A stretch of DNA of 53,282 nt from a virus: positions 1 through 53,282 of IMG/VR virus record IMGVR_UViG_3300021471_000002. One strand, given 5' to 3'. Position 1 is the first letter of the stretch. Each line of letters opens with the position of its first letter. The translations under genes were made by a program, and so were the position numbers. Of this stretch, positions 25,626-32,363 are shown piece after piece. The notes below the pieces were generated by a model. That model was not told the DNA's origin and did no database searches. It was given only the letters and a program-made list of their open reading frames with translations.

Positions 25626-25891
25626 CCGATCTCCTCTCCCTCGTCGTTGACCAGATCGCTTTCCTTGCACCAGTGGCCGCAATACGGGCAGGTGGTCAGT
25701 CCGTGGTCCGCGAGGGTGTTAACCAGGTCGGTTTCATCGTACCACCAGATATTGAACTTGTCGATGATCTGGCTGGGCGTCATTGCGTTGTCGCCCTCGC
25801 CCTGCGAATCGAGCAGGTAGGCGACGACGATCTCGATGATGGTGTCCATCCACGGTTCCGTCTCTATTACCCAACGACTTGTCTCGTTCAT
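25607..25891 (-). CDS. Zinc-ribbon protein
   Basis: A 94-aa acidic protein with ATAGGAGAAGTGAT before its ATG. The N-terminal two thirds are helical (TIIEIVVAYLLDSQGEG, and IIDKFNIWWYDETDLVNTL, which looks like a small winged-helix segment). The C-terminus is a zinc ribbon, TTCPYCGHWCKESDLVNDEG then IGCPGC, with C-x2-C ... C-x2-C. An accessory DNA-binding or regulatory role is plausible; no family named. Confidence 0.6.
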   Translation of the reverse strand: MNETSRWVIETEPWMDTIIEIVVAYLLDSQGEGDNAMTPSQIIDKFNIWWYDETDLVNTLADHGLTTCPYCGHWCKESDLVNDEGEEIGCPGCR

Positions 25892-25909
25892 ATCACTTCT
25901 CCTATTTCT

Positions 25910-27181
25910 TTATAGCACTTTTCGCACCAGCCCGCCGGCTCGCAGTGTGCCGGCGCGTGCGGCTCTGGCGGCCGCGCGGTCAGCTGCCTCTCTGGTGGTT
26001 GTCAAAACATCCTGGAGCGCCGCCCGCAGATCGGTGAGCGCCACAGCGTCCGCAGGCGCGACACTACCCGGCCGTCCGGTCTGGCGCGGTGTCGCCGCTG
26101 CACGTTCCCGCAGCACCTCGAGCTGCCGGCGGAGGTCATCGTCTCCGACGGCGTCCTTCATTTTGAACATCTCGAGCAGGCTATTGACCCGCTCGGCGAC
26201 TTTAGGATTCAGGAAGCCGTTCTTATCCACCGAGGCGGCGATCTCGGTCGCCTCGGCGTATGCCCAGGCCCGCAGGTTGGTGAACAGCTCCTCGAATGGC
26301 GAGGCGATGTGCTGGAGTTGTTCGCGTGCGTGTTCCAGTTCGGCCTGGCGGATCGCCTCCATCTTGATCTCGGCCTCCGAACGCGCCAGGCGGGCGCGTT
26401 CATAGGCTTCCACCTCGGCGGCGTGGTGTTCTGCTGCCTGGCGGCGAAGGGCGGCGGCTCGTTCGCTCTCGGCCTCCAAGTCGGCGGCGGTCATCAAGAC
26501 GGCGGTTTTGTATTCCGCCGTCAGATTGGACTCGACGTCGCTGCGCGACGGGAACAGGGGGCGGGCGCGGTCGACCATCCACGCGATGAACTCATCGCGT
26601 GAGTCAAACGTCAGCGCTCCGCCTCGCAGGTTCAACACCAGCCGCCCGTCGTCCGCGTGGCCGTTCGCGTGGCCGTTGGCGGCGAGGATTGCGTCCCACG
26701 CCTCGGCGGCGCGTGCGGCCTCGGCGGCCAGATAGGCCTCGCGCCACTCGTCGAGATGCGCGAGGATGGTCTCCTTGAGCTCGTCCCACTCGGCCGCCAG
26801 CTCGTTCCAGCGGGCGACAAAGGCGTCGTAGGCGGCATAGTAGAGATAGCGATACGGGCGGAACCCCGCGACGTCGTGAGCGTACTTGTCGAGTACTCCC
26901 CGCATCCTGCGAGAGATGCTCTGCAGGCGGCCGTGCACCTCGCGGGGGATCAGATAGGTCTGCCCTGCAGTGCACGTCCTCCCGCGCACTGACGAGCGGG
27001 GGATTCCGAGTCCGGTCATGGTGGCGCGGCGTGAGAACATCGTCACGCCGTGCACATCGACGTCAATCAGTATCCCCTGTCGCCTGAGAACGCTCAATTC
27101 AAACCAGACGCGCTCAAAGTGCGTCTCGCCGGTGGCTGCAGCTGCGGCTGCAATCGGATCGTTCAATCTATGTTCGTCCAT
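25910..27181 (-). CDS. DUF3150 protein
   Basis: A 423-aa protein. ATG 27181 is preferred over an in-frame TTG at 27190 because GGAG precedes it at 9 nt. Residues ~95-165 read RMRGVLDKYAHDVAGFRPYR then a Tyr/Ala/Phe-rich helix and DELKETILAHLDEWREAYLA; this 'D-K-x-x-H-D-V-x-G-F-R-P-Y-R' pattern is typical of DUF3150. The remainder is coiled coil with an acidic-basic tail. From memory, DUF3150 genes of SXT-type mobile elements lie beside MoxR/CobS-like AAA ATPases; a Ycf46-like AAA ATPase is present here at 32360. It overlaps the preceding gene by 19 nt. Confidence 0.72.
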   Translation of the reverse strand: MDEHRLNDPIAAAAAATGETHFERVWFELSVLRRQGILIDVDVHGVTMFSRRATMTGLGIPRSSVRGRTCTAGQTYLIPREVHGRLQSISRRMRGVLDKYAHDVAGFRPYRYLYYAAYDAFVARWNELAAEWDELKETILAHLDEWREAYLAAEAARAAEAWDAILAANGHANGHADDGRLVLNLRGGALTFDSRDEFIAWMVDRARPLFPSRSDVESNLTAEYKTAVLMTAADLEAESERAAALRRQAAEHHAAEVEAYERARLARSEAEIKMEAIRQAELEHAREQLQHIASPFEELFTNLRAWAYAEATEIAASVDKNGFLNPKVAERVNSLLEMFKMKDAVGDDDLRRQLEVLRERAAATPRQTGRPGSVAPADAVALTDLRAALQDVLTTTREAADRAAARAARAGTLRAGGLVRKVL

Positions 27182-27486
27182 TTGTACCAACTCCGGGCGT
27201 TAGTGACCAGCACTCGGCCATGCTGGTCGATTAGTCCACGCGGGAATTTAACACACAAACCGTGTCCTGGCCACGCGACAGTGAAGCCGAGCGGCATGAA
27301 GTTCACCATCGTGACGATGTCGAAGGCGTTGAGCCGCGCGCCGGGTGCGAATATGCCGGCGGGATCACACTTGACGACAACCCGGCCGCGGGCGACATAG
27401 CCATCGGTTCTGCTGTTTCCCGGCGTGGCAGATGAGGTGGTTGAATGTACCCGGGGACCTCTTCTTTCGTCAATTTCTATACTCAT
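27163..27486 (-). CDS. Hypothetical protein coupled to the DEAH helicase
   Basis: A 107-aa protein. ATG 27486 overlaps the helicase TGA (ATGA) and AGGAG lies 8 nt upstream, so tight coupling is expected. The first 30 residues look disordered; the rest is beta-rich (YVARGRVVVKCDPAGIFAPG, FDIVTMVNFMPLGFTVAWPG) and ends NARSWYKWTNID. No known family. Its stoichiometric coupling to the helicase suggests a partner or regulator. Confidence 0.55.
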   Translation of the reverse strand: MSIEIDERRGPRVHSTTSSATPGNSRTDGYVARGRVVVKCDPAGIFAPGARLNAFDIVTMVNFMPLGFTVAWPGHGLCVKFPRGLIDQHGRVLVTNARSWYKWTNID

Positions 27487-29384
27487 CTCATCCACTCCTG
27501 CTCAATTGCCGTCACGTTTGACAGCAGTGTGAGCGGGCCGCGACGTGTGCGGATTTGCCACACCCTGTCGGCTACGATGTAGGCGGGCAACACACTGAGA
27601 AGAGCGGAGTTGCGCGCGATCTGGGCGTACGTGCAGGCGCCGGCGCGATGGTTTATGTACAAGTTGTAGTTTACACTACGCCACGTGTCCCTGGCTCCGG
27701 CCGCCAGTGCGCGGCGGACGACGGATGCCGGGGCGAGATCGGCGTCGTCATCGGCGTTGATGTTGGTGATCGCTGCGATCTGACGGAAAATGCTACGTGC
27801 CTCCAGCAACGATGAACGCCGCAGGAATTTGTCGCGGCAGAATTCACGTGAGAAGTCGGCGGTGGCCGCTGCGCGGTACGCAGCGAGGAGGGCAAAAGCA
27901 TCGCTGAGTTTCTCACGTGCCGCCGCGATGAACTCCGCATGTGCTTGATCCGCCTCTTGTTCCATTCCGCGCGGGCGGATGAGCACGTTTTGGACGCTCA
28001 TCAATGCAACTATGATAGCGACGGTGTGCTGGCAATCCAGACGTCTGGCTTCGATGAGCGTGCGGCTGTAGCGCGGGACGACAGGTATTTTCGACATCTG
28101 TCGGCCTATTTCCGTGATCACGCCACGCTCATCGAGTGCTCCGATAGCCGCCAGCTCTTGTTCGGCGTTCAGTATCCTTTCCTTGCCTGGGTGATCCAGG
28201 AAGGGGAGGGCGTTGACGTCGGTGATGCCGGCAGCTTTCAGCAGCAACACGACGTTGCTGAGGTTCATTCGTTTGATCTCCGGTACGCGGTAGCGCGGTA
28301 GCGCCGCGTGATCCTCGGCGCTCCACAGGCGGTAGCACACGCCATCGCCGGTGCGGCCGCAACGCCCGGCGCGCTGTGTCGCCGAGCTTTGGGAGATGGC
28401 ACGCAGCTTCAGCGTGCCGATGCCGTGCTCGTATTCGAAGACGCGCTCCGTGCCGGTGTCGATGACGTACCGGACGGACGGTATTGTGAGCGATGTTTCT
28501 GCTATGTTGGTCGCGACGACGATCTTCCGCCGCGACGGTGGCGCCGGGTTCAGGGCGCGGTCTCTATCATCGTCGCTCACAGCGGAGTGCAATGGCACGA
28601 TTATATCGTCTGGATTGCGGACTCGCAGACAAGTGATGCAATCGGCGATTTCACGTTTGCCTGGTTGGAATACCAGCACATCGCCGGGGGGGAGTTCGTC
28701 GATGATGTCGGCGACGGTCCGACCGGGCGCGTACACAATGTCGACGTGGTGCCGGCGACCGGCAGCGGGGATGGTTTTTGCAATACGCCGGACGAGCTCG
28801 GTGCGAATCGCGCCGGAGACGACTATCTGTTGTGATGAGCCGAGGTAGTCCTGGATCATAGATATATCCAGAGTAGCGCTCATCACGACGACCGGCGTGG
28901 TCGGGTGCTTCAATCTGACGAGTGCCAGGGCGACATCGCCGAAGAGCGAGCGTTCGTGAAACTCGTCAAACACGAACGTGCCGACATCGTCGGTTGCATT
29001 AGCGATCAGCATACGCATGAGCGTGCCATCTGTGACGTACAGTAGACGTGTTTCGTCACAGATGCGCTCATCGAACCGCACAGAATATCCCACCTCCTCG
29101 CCGACGCGCCCGCCGCGCTGTACCGCCACGTACTCGGCGACCGCCCGGGCTGTCAGGCGGCGCGGCTGTGTGACCACGACGCGCTGCTTGCCCGCCAGTC
29201 CCGCGTCCAGGATGGCGGGGGGGATGGTGGTTGTTTTGCCGGTCCCGGTGGGGGCGACGACCACGGCGCTACCGTCGCGCCTCAGGGCCTCGATGGTTGC
29301 CTTGACCATCGAGGCCGGAGCGACGGTGGCGCCGGTGGGGACGGCGACACTATCGACGAGGACGGCGCGAACCAGGCCCTTCAT
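27483..29384 (-). CDS. DEAH-box RNA/DNA helicase (HrpA/HrpB-like)
   Basis: A 633-aa SF2 helicase. The start at 29384 is chosen because it overlaps the upstream TGA (ATGA) and has GGGAG 10 nt earlier; an in-frame ATG at 29393 is too close to that site. Motifs in order: I APTGTGKTTTIPP, II VFDEFHERSLF (DEFH, a variant of DEAH), III VMSATLDIS, V VVATNIAETSLTIPSV, VI QRAGRCGRTGDGVCYRL. A helicase-associated winged-helix/ratchet region follows (LPFLDHPGKERILNAEQELA). HrpA/HrpB-type enzymes act on RNA, for example rescuing stalled ribosomes in bacteria; in a phage this gene is uncommon. The DEFH box is the noteworthy deviation. Confidence 0.9.
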   Translation of the reverse strand: MKGLVRAVLVDSVAVPTGATVAPASMVKATIEALRRDGSAVVVAPTGTGKTTTIPPAILDAGLAGKQRVVVTQPRRLTARAVAEYVAVQRGGRVGEEVGYSVRFDERICDETRLLYVTDGTLMRMLIANATDDVGTFVFDEFHERSLFGDVALALVRLKHPTTPVVVMSATLDISMIQDYLGSSQQIVVSGAIRTELVRRIAKTIPAAGRRHHVDIVYAPGRTVADIIDELPPGDVLVFQPGKREIADCITCLRVRNPDDIIVPLHSAVSDDDRDRALNPAPPSRRKIVVATNIAETSLTIPSVRYVIDTGTERVFEYEHGIGTLKLRAISQSSATQRAGRCGRTGDGVCYRLWSAEDHAALPRYRVPEIKRMNLSNVVLLLKAAGITDVNALPFLDHPGKERILNAEQELAAIGALDERGVITEIGRQMSKIPVVPRYSRTLIEARRLDCQHTVAIIVALMSVQNVLIRPRGMEQEADQAHAEFIAAAREKLSDAFALLAAYRAAATADFSREFCRDKFLRRSSLLEARSIFRQIAAITNINADDDADLAPASVVRRALAAGARDTWRSVNYNLYINHRAGACTYAQIARNSALLSVLPAYIVADRVWQIRTRRGPLTLLSNVTAIEQEWMR

Positions 29385-29716
29385 TTCGTCCATTCTCCCG
29401 CGAGGATGAGTCGCGCCAGCTCTTCCTCTTCGGCTCGCACCGCATCGGCCCGTGTGCGGTACGGGCCTAGCAGCCGGCCGTCGCACAGTGCGACGAGCCA
29501 GCGCCCGGGCCAGGTTCGCGTCCAGGCCGCGAGCGGATCGCCGGGGATGGCACGGATGAGGTGGTGTACGAGGCGGGCAGCGGGGTTTGCCGGGATAACG
29601 TGGCCCCCGCGTTGGATGGTCGTCACGTCGCCGATGCGACGCAGATTGTCGGCGTCCAGGTCGGCGTGCGCGACAACGGTGAGATGGTTGCCGTCCGGGG
29701 GGATGATGGCGATCAC
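29381..29716 (-). CDS. Hypothetical protein between DUF2997 and the helicase
   Basis: A 111-aa protein that starts at GTG 29716 with GGAGG 5 nt upstream and one base after the DUF2997 stop. Its end overlaps the helicase start by 4 nt. The N-terminus reads MIAIIPPDGNHLTVVAHADL; the C-terminus holds GRWLVALCDGRLLGPYRTRA and a helix of Ala/Glu. No family recognised. Membership in a tightly coupled block suggests it works with the helicase or with the DUF1257/DUF2997 pair. Confidence 0.5.
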   Translation of the reverse strand: MIAIIPPDGNHLTVVAHADLDADNLRRIGDVTTIQRGGHVIPANPAARLVHHLIRAIPGDPLAAWTRTWPGRWLVALCDGRLLGPYRTRADAVRAEEEELARLILAGEWTK

Positions 29717-29717
29717 G

Positions 29718-29912
29718 TTAGCCTCCGACTGTCACGCCCTCTTCGGAGGAGGCGGCGGTGAGGTAGAACTCGGCGGTGTGTTGTTCCTCATCCGCCACGC
29801 CGAGCTCGGCGGCGATGCGCTTCACCGCCTCTACGCAGGATGGACCGGTGTATCCTTCTGCCCGGACGGTCACTTTGCCGTCCGGGGCGATTTCGACAAT
29901 TATCTTCTTCAT
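29718..29912 (-). CDS. DUF2997 protein
   Basis: A 64-aa protein. ATG 29912 follows TTGGAGGTTAAA. The sequence KIIVEIAPDGKVTVRAEGYT then GPSCVEAVKRIAAELG fits DUF2997 closely (K-I-x-V-x-I-x-P-D-G ... G-F/Y-x-G-P-S-C). Family members are 60-70 aa and lie beside DUF1257 genes in cyanobacteria and other bacteria, as here, with a 1-nt gap. Function is unknown in any organism. Confidence 0.85.
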   Translation of the reverse strand: MKKIIVEIAPDGKVTVRAEGYTGPSCVEAVKRIAAELGVADEEQHTAEFYLTAASSEEGVTVGG

Positions 29913-29913
29913 T

Positions 29914-30270
29914 TTAACCTCCAACGACAACAACTACTGTCCCGTCGGCGCGTTGTTCGCGCCAGCAGGTCTGGCCGGCGCTGACGGCGGTCATCTCGAC
30001 GACCTGGGCAGTGTATTCCTGCACCAGGCGGTTGAGGTCGGCAGTGTCGCCCCACCGCCCGGCGTAGTTGTCGTACACTACCTCGCCATCATCACTGACG
30101 ACGACCGGGAAGCGCCATCCCGGGATCTTGACGGTGTACCCGCACGCCACGCCGGCGGGAAAATGCACAGCGTGGCGCTCGGCGCTGATCTCATACCCCA
30201 GCCGCTCACAGGCAGTGGCCAGAGCAGCCAGGTTGTGGACTTCAACAGATAACTTTACTATGTGGCTCAT
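29914..30270 (-). CDS. DUF1257 protein (Ycf35-like)
   Basis: A 118-aa protein that opens MSHIVKLSVEVHNLAALATA and closes with a Tyr/Val-rich strand and the phrase QRADGTVVVVVGG. The 'MSH-hydrophobic-K ... LxALxxACxxLGYE' opening is the DUF1257/Ycf35 signature, and the partner DUF2997 gene follows immediately. Ycf35 is conserved in plastids and cyanobacteria without a known role. AAGGAGTAAGTAAG precedes the ATG. A consensus promoter 35 nt upstream (30306-30334) heads this operon. Confidence 0.82.
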   Translation of the reverse strand: MSHIVKLSVEVHNLAALATACERLGYEISAERHAVHFPAGVACGYTVKIPGWRFPVVVSDDGEVVYDNYAGRWGDTADLNRLVQEYTAQVVEMTAVSAGQTCWREQRADGTVVVVVGG

Positions 30271-30305
30271 CTTACTTACTCCTTTCTTGCAATTTCCTTA
30301 CAGCC

Positions 30306-30334
30306 AATATACCACACTTGTACTACGCTGTCAA
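30306..30334 (-). promoter_or_regulatory. Leftward sigma-70 promoter before DUF1257
   Basis: On the minus strand TTGACA (30334-30329) and TATATT (30311-30306) are separated by 17 bp. The spacer ends GTGTGG directly before the -10 and contains GTAC, features shared with the promoters at 37455 and 50085. It overlaps the 3' end of the DnaC-like gene, so the DUF1257-to-DUF3150 block can be transcribed separately. Confidence 0.85.
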
Positions 30335-31141
30335 GCGCTTTATTGTTCTCATTCGATAATCCGATCCGCGCATGTCAACGAACAGGCGGCCATAGTCTGA
30401 CATTTGCCAGAGCCGGGAGAACGAGGCCGGCCCGATCCAGGACGTCATCTCGGTTGGTTGCTTGTTGGTCGTGACGACGAGCGGACCGTGTACATACCGA
30501 CCGTTGATGATCTGGTACATCTTTTCCTGGTGCCAGGCGGTGTTGGCGACGTGCTCCAGGCCCATTTCATCCATCACCAGCAGGTCGGCGGTGGCGAGGT
30601 CGCGTATGATGCTGTACTCGCTTGCGGCCTCGTCGGCGTAGCTGGCGCGTATGCGGGCCAGGAGATCGGGGACAGAGACGGCCACGATGTGCCACCCGGC
30701 GGCGGTCAGTTCGTTGGCGATGGCGCTGGCGAGGTGGGTCTTGCCGGTGCCGAAATTGCCCCACAGGATCAGGGCGACGGGAATGCCCACCCGCGCCTCG
30801 CGACAGAACGCCTGCGCTGCCCGCAGGCCGCGCTGCTGGTATGGCAGCGTGGTCTCGAATTCAGCGAACGAGGCGCGGGGGTTGAGTGTCGTCCTGGCGA
30901 TGGCATCCTCCCTGGCGGATCGGATAAACTCTTGTTCCATCCTGCGCCGGTGGCACTCAAGGCACGGGACGAACGACTCCGCACCATTCTCTTCCGTGAA
31001 TACCCAGATCGGTTCGCCACACTCCGGGCAGGTGTGCACGGACGGGCGGAATCTCTCACGCCCCGGGACCCGGAGCAGGGGGGCGTTCAACAATTGCCGC
31101 AGCGACTGCGGCTTGTTGTTGTTCGATCTTATTGTGCTCAT
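30323..31141 (-). CDS. DnaC-like helicase loader
   Basis: A 272-aa AAA+ protein. The N-terminal zinc finger reads HTCPECGEPIWVF ... SFVPCLECHRRR (C-x2-C ... C-x2-C). Then ILWGNFGTGKTHLASAIANE (Walker A), LLVMDEMGLEHVANTAWHQE (Walker B) and an arginine-finger region PASFSRLWQMSDYGRLF. This is the DnaC/IstB/lambda P-type loader that delivers the host replicative helicase to the origin. Its start lies inside the initiator gene (86-nt overlap), as is common for loader-initiator pairs. Confidence 0.9.
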   Translation of the reverse strand: MSTIRSNNNKPQSLRQLLNAPLLRVPGRERFRPSVHTCPECGEPIWVFTEENGAESFVPCLECHRRRMEQEFIRSAREDAIARTTLNPRASFAEFETTLPYQQRGLRAAQAFCREARVGIPVALILWGNFGTGKTHLASAIANELTAAGWHIVAVSVPDLLARIRASYADEAASEYSIIRDLATADLLVMDEMGLEHVANTAWHQEKMYQIINGRYVHGPLVVTTNKQPTEMTSWIGPASFSRLWQMSDYGRLFVDMRGSDYRMRTIKRLTA

Positions 31142-31970
31142 TGTGTGTTTTCTCCTCGCGTTGTTTCCTCAGCCAGACCCGGGCCCGGGCCCAGTTACGC
31201 GGGATGTCCCACGGGTCCGGGGGTTGGCCGCGGCGACCGCGCCAATCGGCGGCATACCAATAGCGGGCAAACTGAGGAATGTGGGCCGGGGTTTTGCCGG
31301 CGTCAAGCAGCTGTTTCGTGACGCGATTGAGTTTTCCTCTATCGGTCTGTGTGATCAGTGTCAGATCAATTTGACACAGTTTTGCGATGGCGGCAAACAT
31401 TTCACGCCGCGTGCTTTCATCATCGCCGGGGGTTGAAACAGTACTCTCTGTAGAAGTACTCTCTGTAGAAGTACTCTCTGATATAGAATGCAGGTTTTCT
31501 GCATTCTGACCGGCATCAGATTGCAGGTTTTCCGCATTCTGACCGGCATCAGATTGCAGGTTTTCCGCATTCTGACCGGCGTCAGATTGCGGGTTTTCCG
31601 CATTCTGAGGTGTGTTCTGGGGATGGTCGTTCCGAGAATAGTACGAATCTATGAGTGCTACCAGGTTCTCGGTGTTCACGCGGTAGTGCAATTTTCCGCG
31701 TGGTCCGGTACGCATTTCGTCCAGCACACCGAGCTGCCGGAGCTTCCTACGGGCACTCTCTTGCTCCGTTCGAGTGAGTGCCGTTTCTGACTCGATCTCG
31801 GACTGGGTTTTCCAGATGTACCCGTCCGAGCGGTTGCCTTTTCCTGTCCAGTACAGTAGCTGGCACAGGAATACAGCCGCCTTGACACCGCCGACGATAC
31901 GGGCGATGTCGGGGTGGTAGGCCACCGGCCTGTCGGAGAGTAGACTCAGTAGTGCCCGTCCGTCGCTCAT
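31056..31970 (-). CDS. Replication initiation protein with internal repeats
   Basis: A 304-aa protein. ATG 31970 is set by GGAGGTTTG. The N-terminal ~120 residues are a winged-helix domain of the kind found in phage replication initiators (VGGVKAAVFLCQLLYWTGKG, TKTQSEIESETALTRTEQES-like, KLRQLGVLDEM). A repeat region with four copies of an 11-residue unit (SDAGQNAENLQ) and a Ser/Thr/Glu run (STSTESTSTEST) separates it from a C-terminal DnaD-like helical domain. The DNA of the repeat region (31441-31608) is a candidate origin, as in lambda O. The winged-helix start plus loader neighbour give good confidence. Confidence 0.82.
   Translation of the reverse strand: MSDGRALLSLLSDRPVAYHPDIARIVGGVKAAVFLCQLLYWTGKGNRSDGYIWKTQSEIESETALTRTEQESARRKLRQLGVLDEMRTGPRGKLHYRVNTENLVALIDSYYSRNDHPQNTPQNAENPQSDAGQNAENLQSDAGQNAENLQSDAGQNAENLHSISESTSTESTSTESTVSTPGDDESTRREMFAAIAKLCQIDLTLITQTDRGKLNRVTKQLLDAGKTPAHIPQFARYWYAADWRGRRGQPPDPWDIPRNWARARVWLRKQREEKTHNEHNKIEQQQAAVAAAIVERPPAPGPGA
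31441..31480. repeat. 15-bp direct repeats inside the initiator gene
   Basis: GTACTCTCTGTAGAA is present twice in tandem from 31441 and 31456, followed by a third partial copy GTACTCTCTG at 31471. They encode the STSTESTST segment. Together with the 33-bp repeats next to them they form an iteron-like cluster in the initiator gene. Confidence 0.85.
31489..31608. repeat. 33-bp tandem repeats (iteron-like, candidate origin)
   Basis: Units begin at 31489, 31522, 31555 and 31588, exactly 33 bp apart, each starting TGCAGGTTTT or TGCGGGTTTT and containing GCATTCTGACCGGC. Three are full and the fourth is partial. Only two or three bases differ between units. They code for the QNAENLQSDAG repeat, so protein repeats and DNA iterons coincide. 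Confidence 0.85.
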
Positions 31971-31984
31971 CAACAAACCTCCTG

Positions 31985-32097
31985 AAAACAAAAGTGCCCG
32001 ACTCTCTGAGCGAGGGCGTGACGGTGGCCTACCCCAAGAAAGGCCTTTGCCCACGCCCAGAGAGTCGGGCGCTTTTTTACCTTTTTCACCTTGGGGT
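31985..32097 (-). promoter_or_regulatory. Hairpin leader of the replication operon (attenuator or structured RNA)
   Basis: In the leftward transcript a perfect 13-bp stem joins 32070-32058 (GCCCGACTCTCTG) with 32008-31996, and an inner 7-bp stem joins 32058-32052 with 32020-32014. A T-rich run (TTTTGTTTT, 31993-31985) follows, then the ribosome binding site and ATG 31970. The apical loop contains CTTGGGGT (32038-32031), complementary over 8 bases to ACCCCAAG just upstream of the stem (32097-32090), allowing a pseudoknot or an alternative anti-terminator. The + strand also has TTTTTT after the stem (32073-32078), so it may terminate both ways. It lies between a promoter and the initiator gene. 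Confidence 0.75.
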
Positions 32098-32126
32098 TCG
32101 TCGGCCCGTCACAGCCTGATGCTGTC

Positions 32127-32156
32127 ATTATATCACATTCCACCTTCAATTGTCAA
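32127..32156 (-). promoter_or_regulatory. Leftward sigma-70 promoter of the replication operon
   Basis: Minus-strand TTGACA (32156-32151), an 18-bp spacer and a perfect TATAAT (32132-32127). Predicted start near 32120 gives a leader of about 150 nt that includes the long hairpin at 31985-32097. It overlaps the last codons of the Cys-rich gene. Confidence 0.85.
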
Positions 32157-32363
32157 CCCCGGTCCCGGTGGTGGCTCCGGTGGCGGTGGCGCGTACATGG
32201 AGCATTGGCCCTGGCGGGGTTCCTGGAGCTCGGGCAGTAATTCGCCCGTGATTGCGCAGATGATGTAGCCCTCGCCCGGCGGTTCGCCTGGCTCCCCCGC
32301 GTCCCGGCAGGCCGGGACGCGGTGGGCAAACGCGCAGTCAGCGCATGCGGGGATCTTTATCAT
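32133..32363 (-). CDS. Small Cys-rich protein
   Basis: A 76-aa protein. ATG 32363 overlaps the TGA of the AAA ATPase (ATGA), with GGAGGGTAATCAG upstream. It reads IPACADCAFAHRVPACRDAG then IICAITGELLPELQE and QGQCSMY, giving at least five cysteines suited to a zinc or iron-sulfur site, and ends in a proline-rich tail. Coupled directly to the Ycf46-like ATPase, so a partner role is possible. No family recognised. Confidence 0.6.
   Translation of the reverse strand: MIKIPACADCAFAHRVPACRDAGEPGEPPGEGYIICAITGELLPELQEPRQGQCSMYAPPPPEPPPGPGLTIEGGM

Noticed and set aside
31441-31608. CRISPR-like array
   Set aside because: The repeats are directly adjacent without variable spacers and lie inside the initiator gene.
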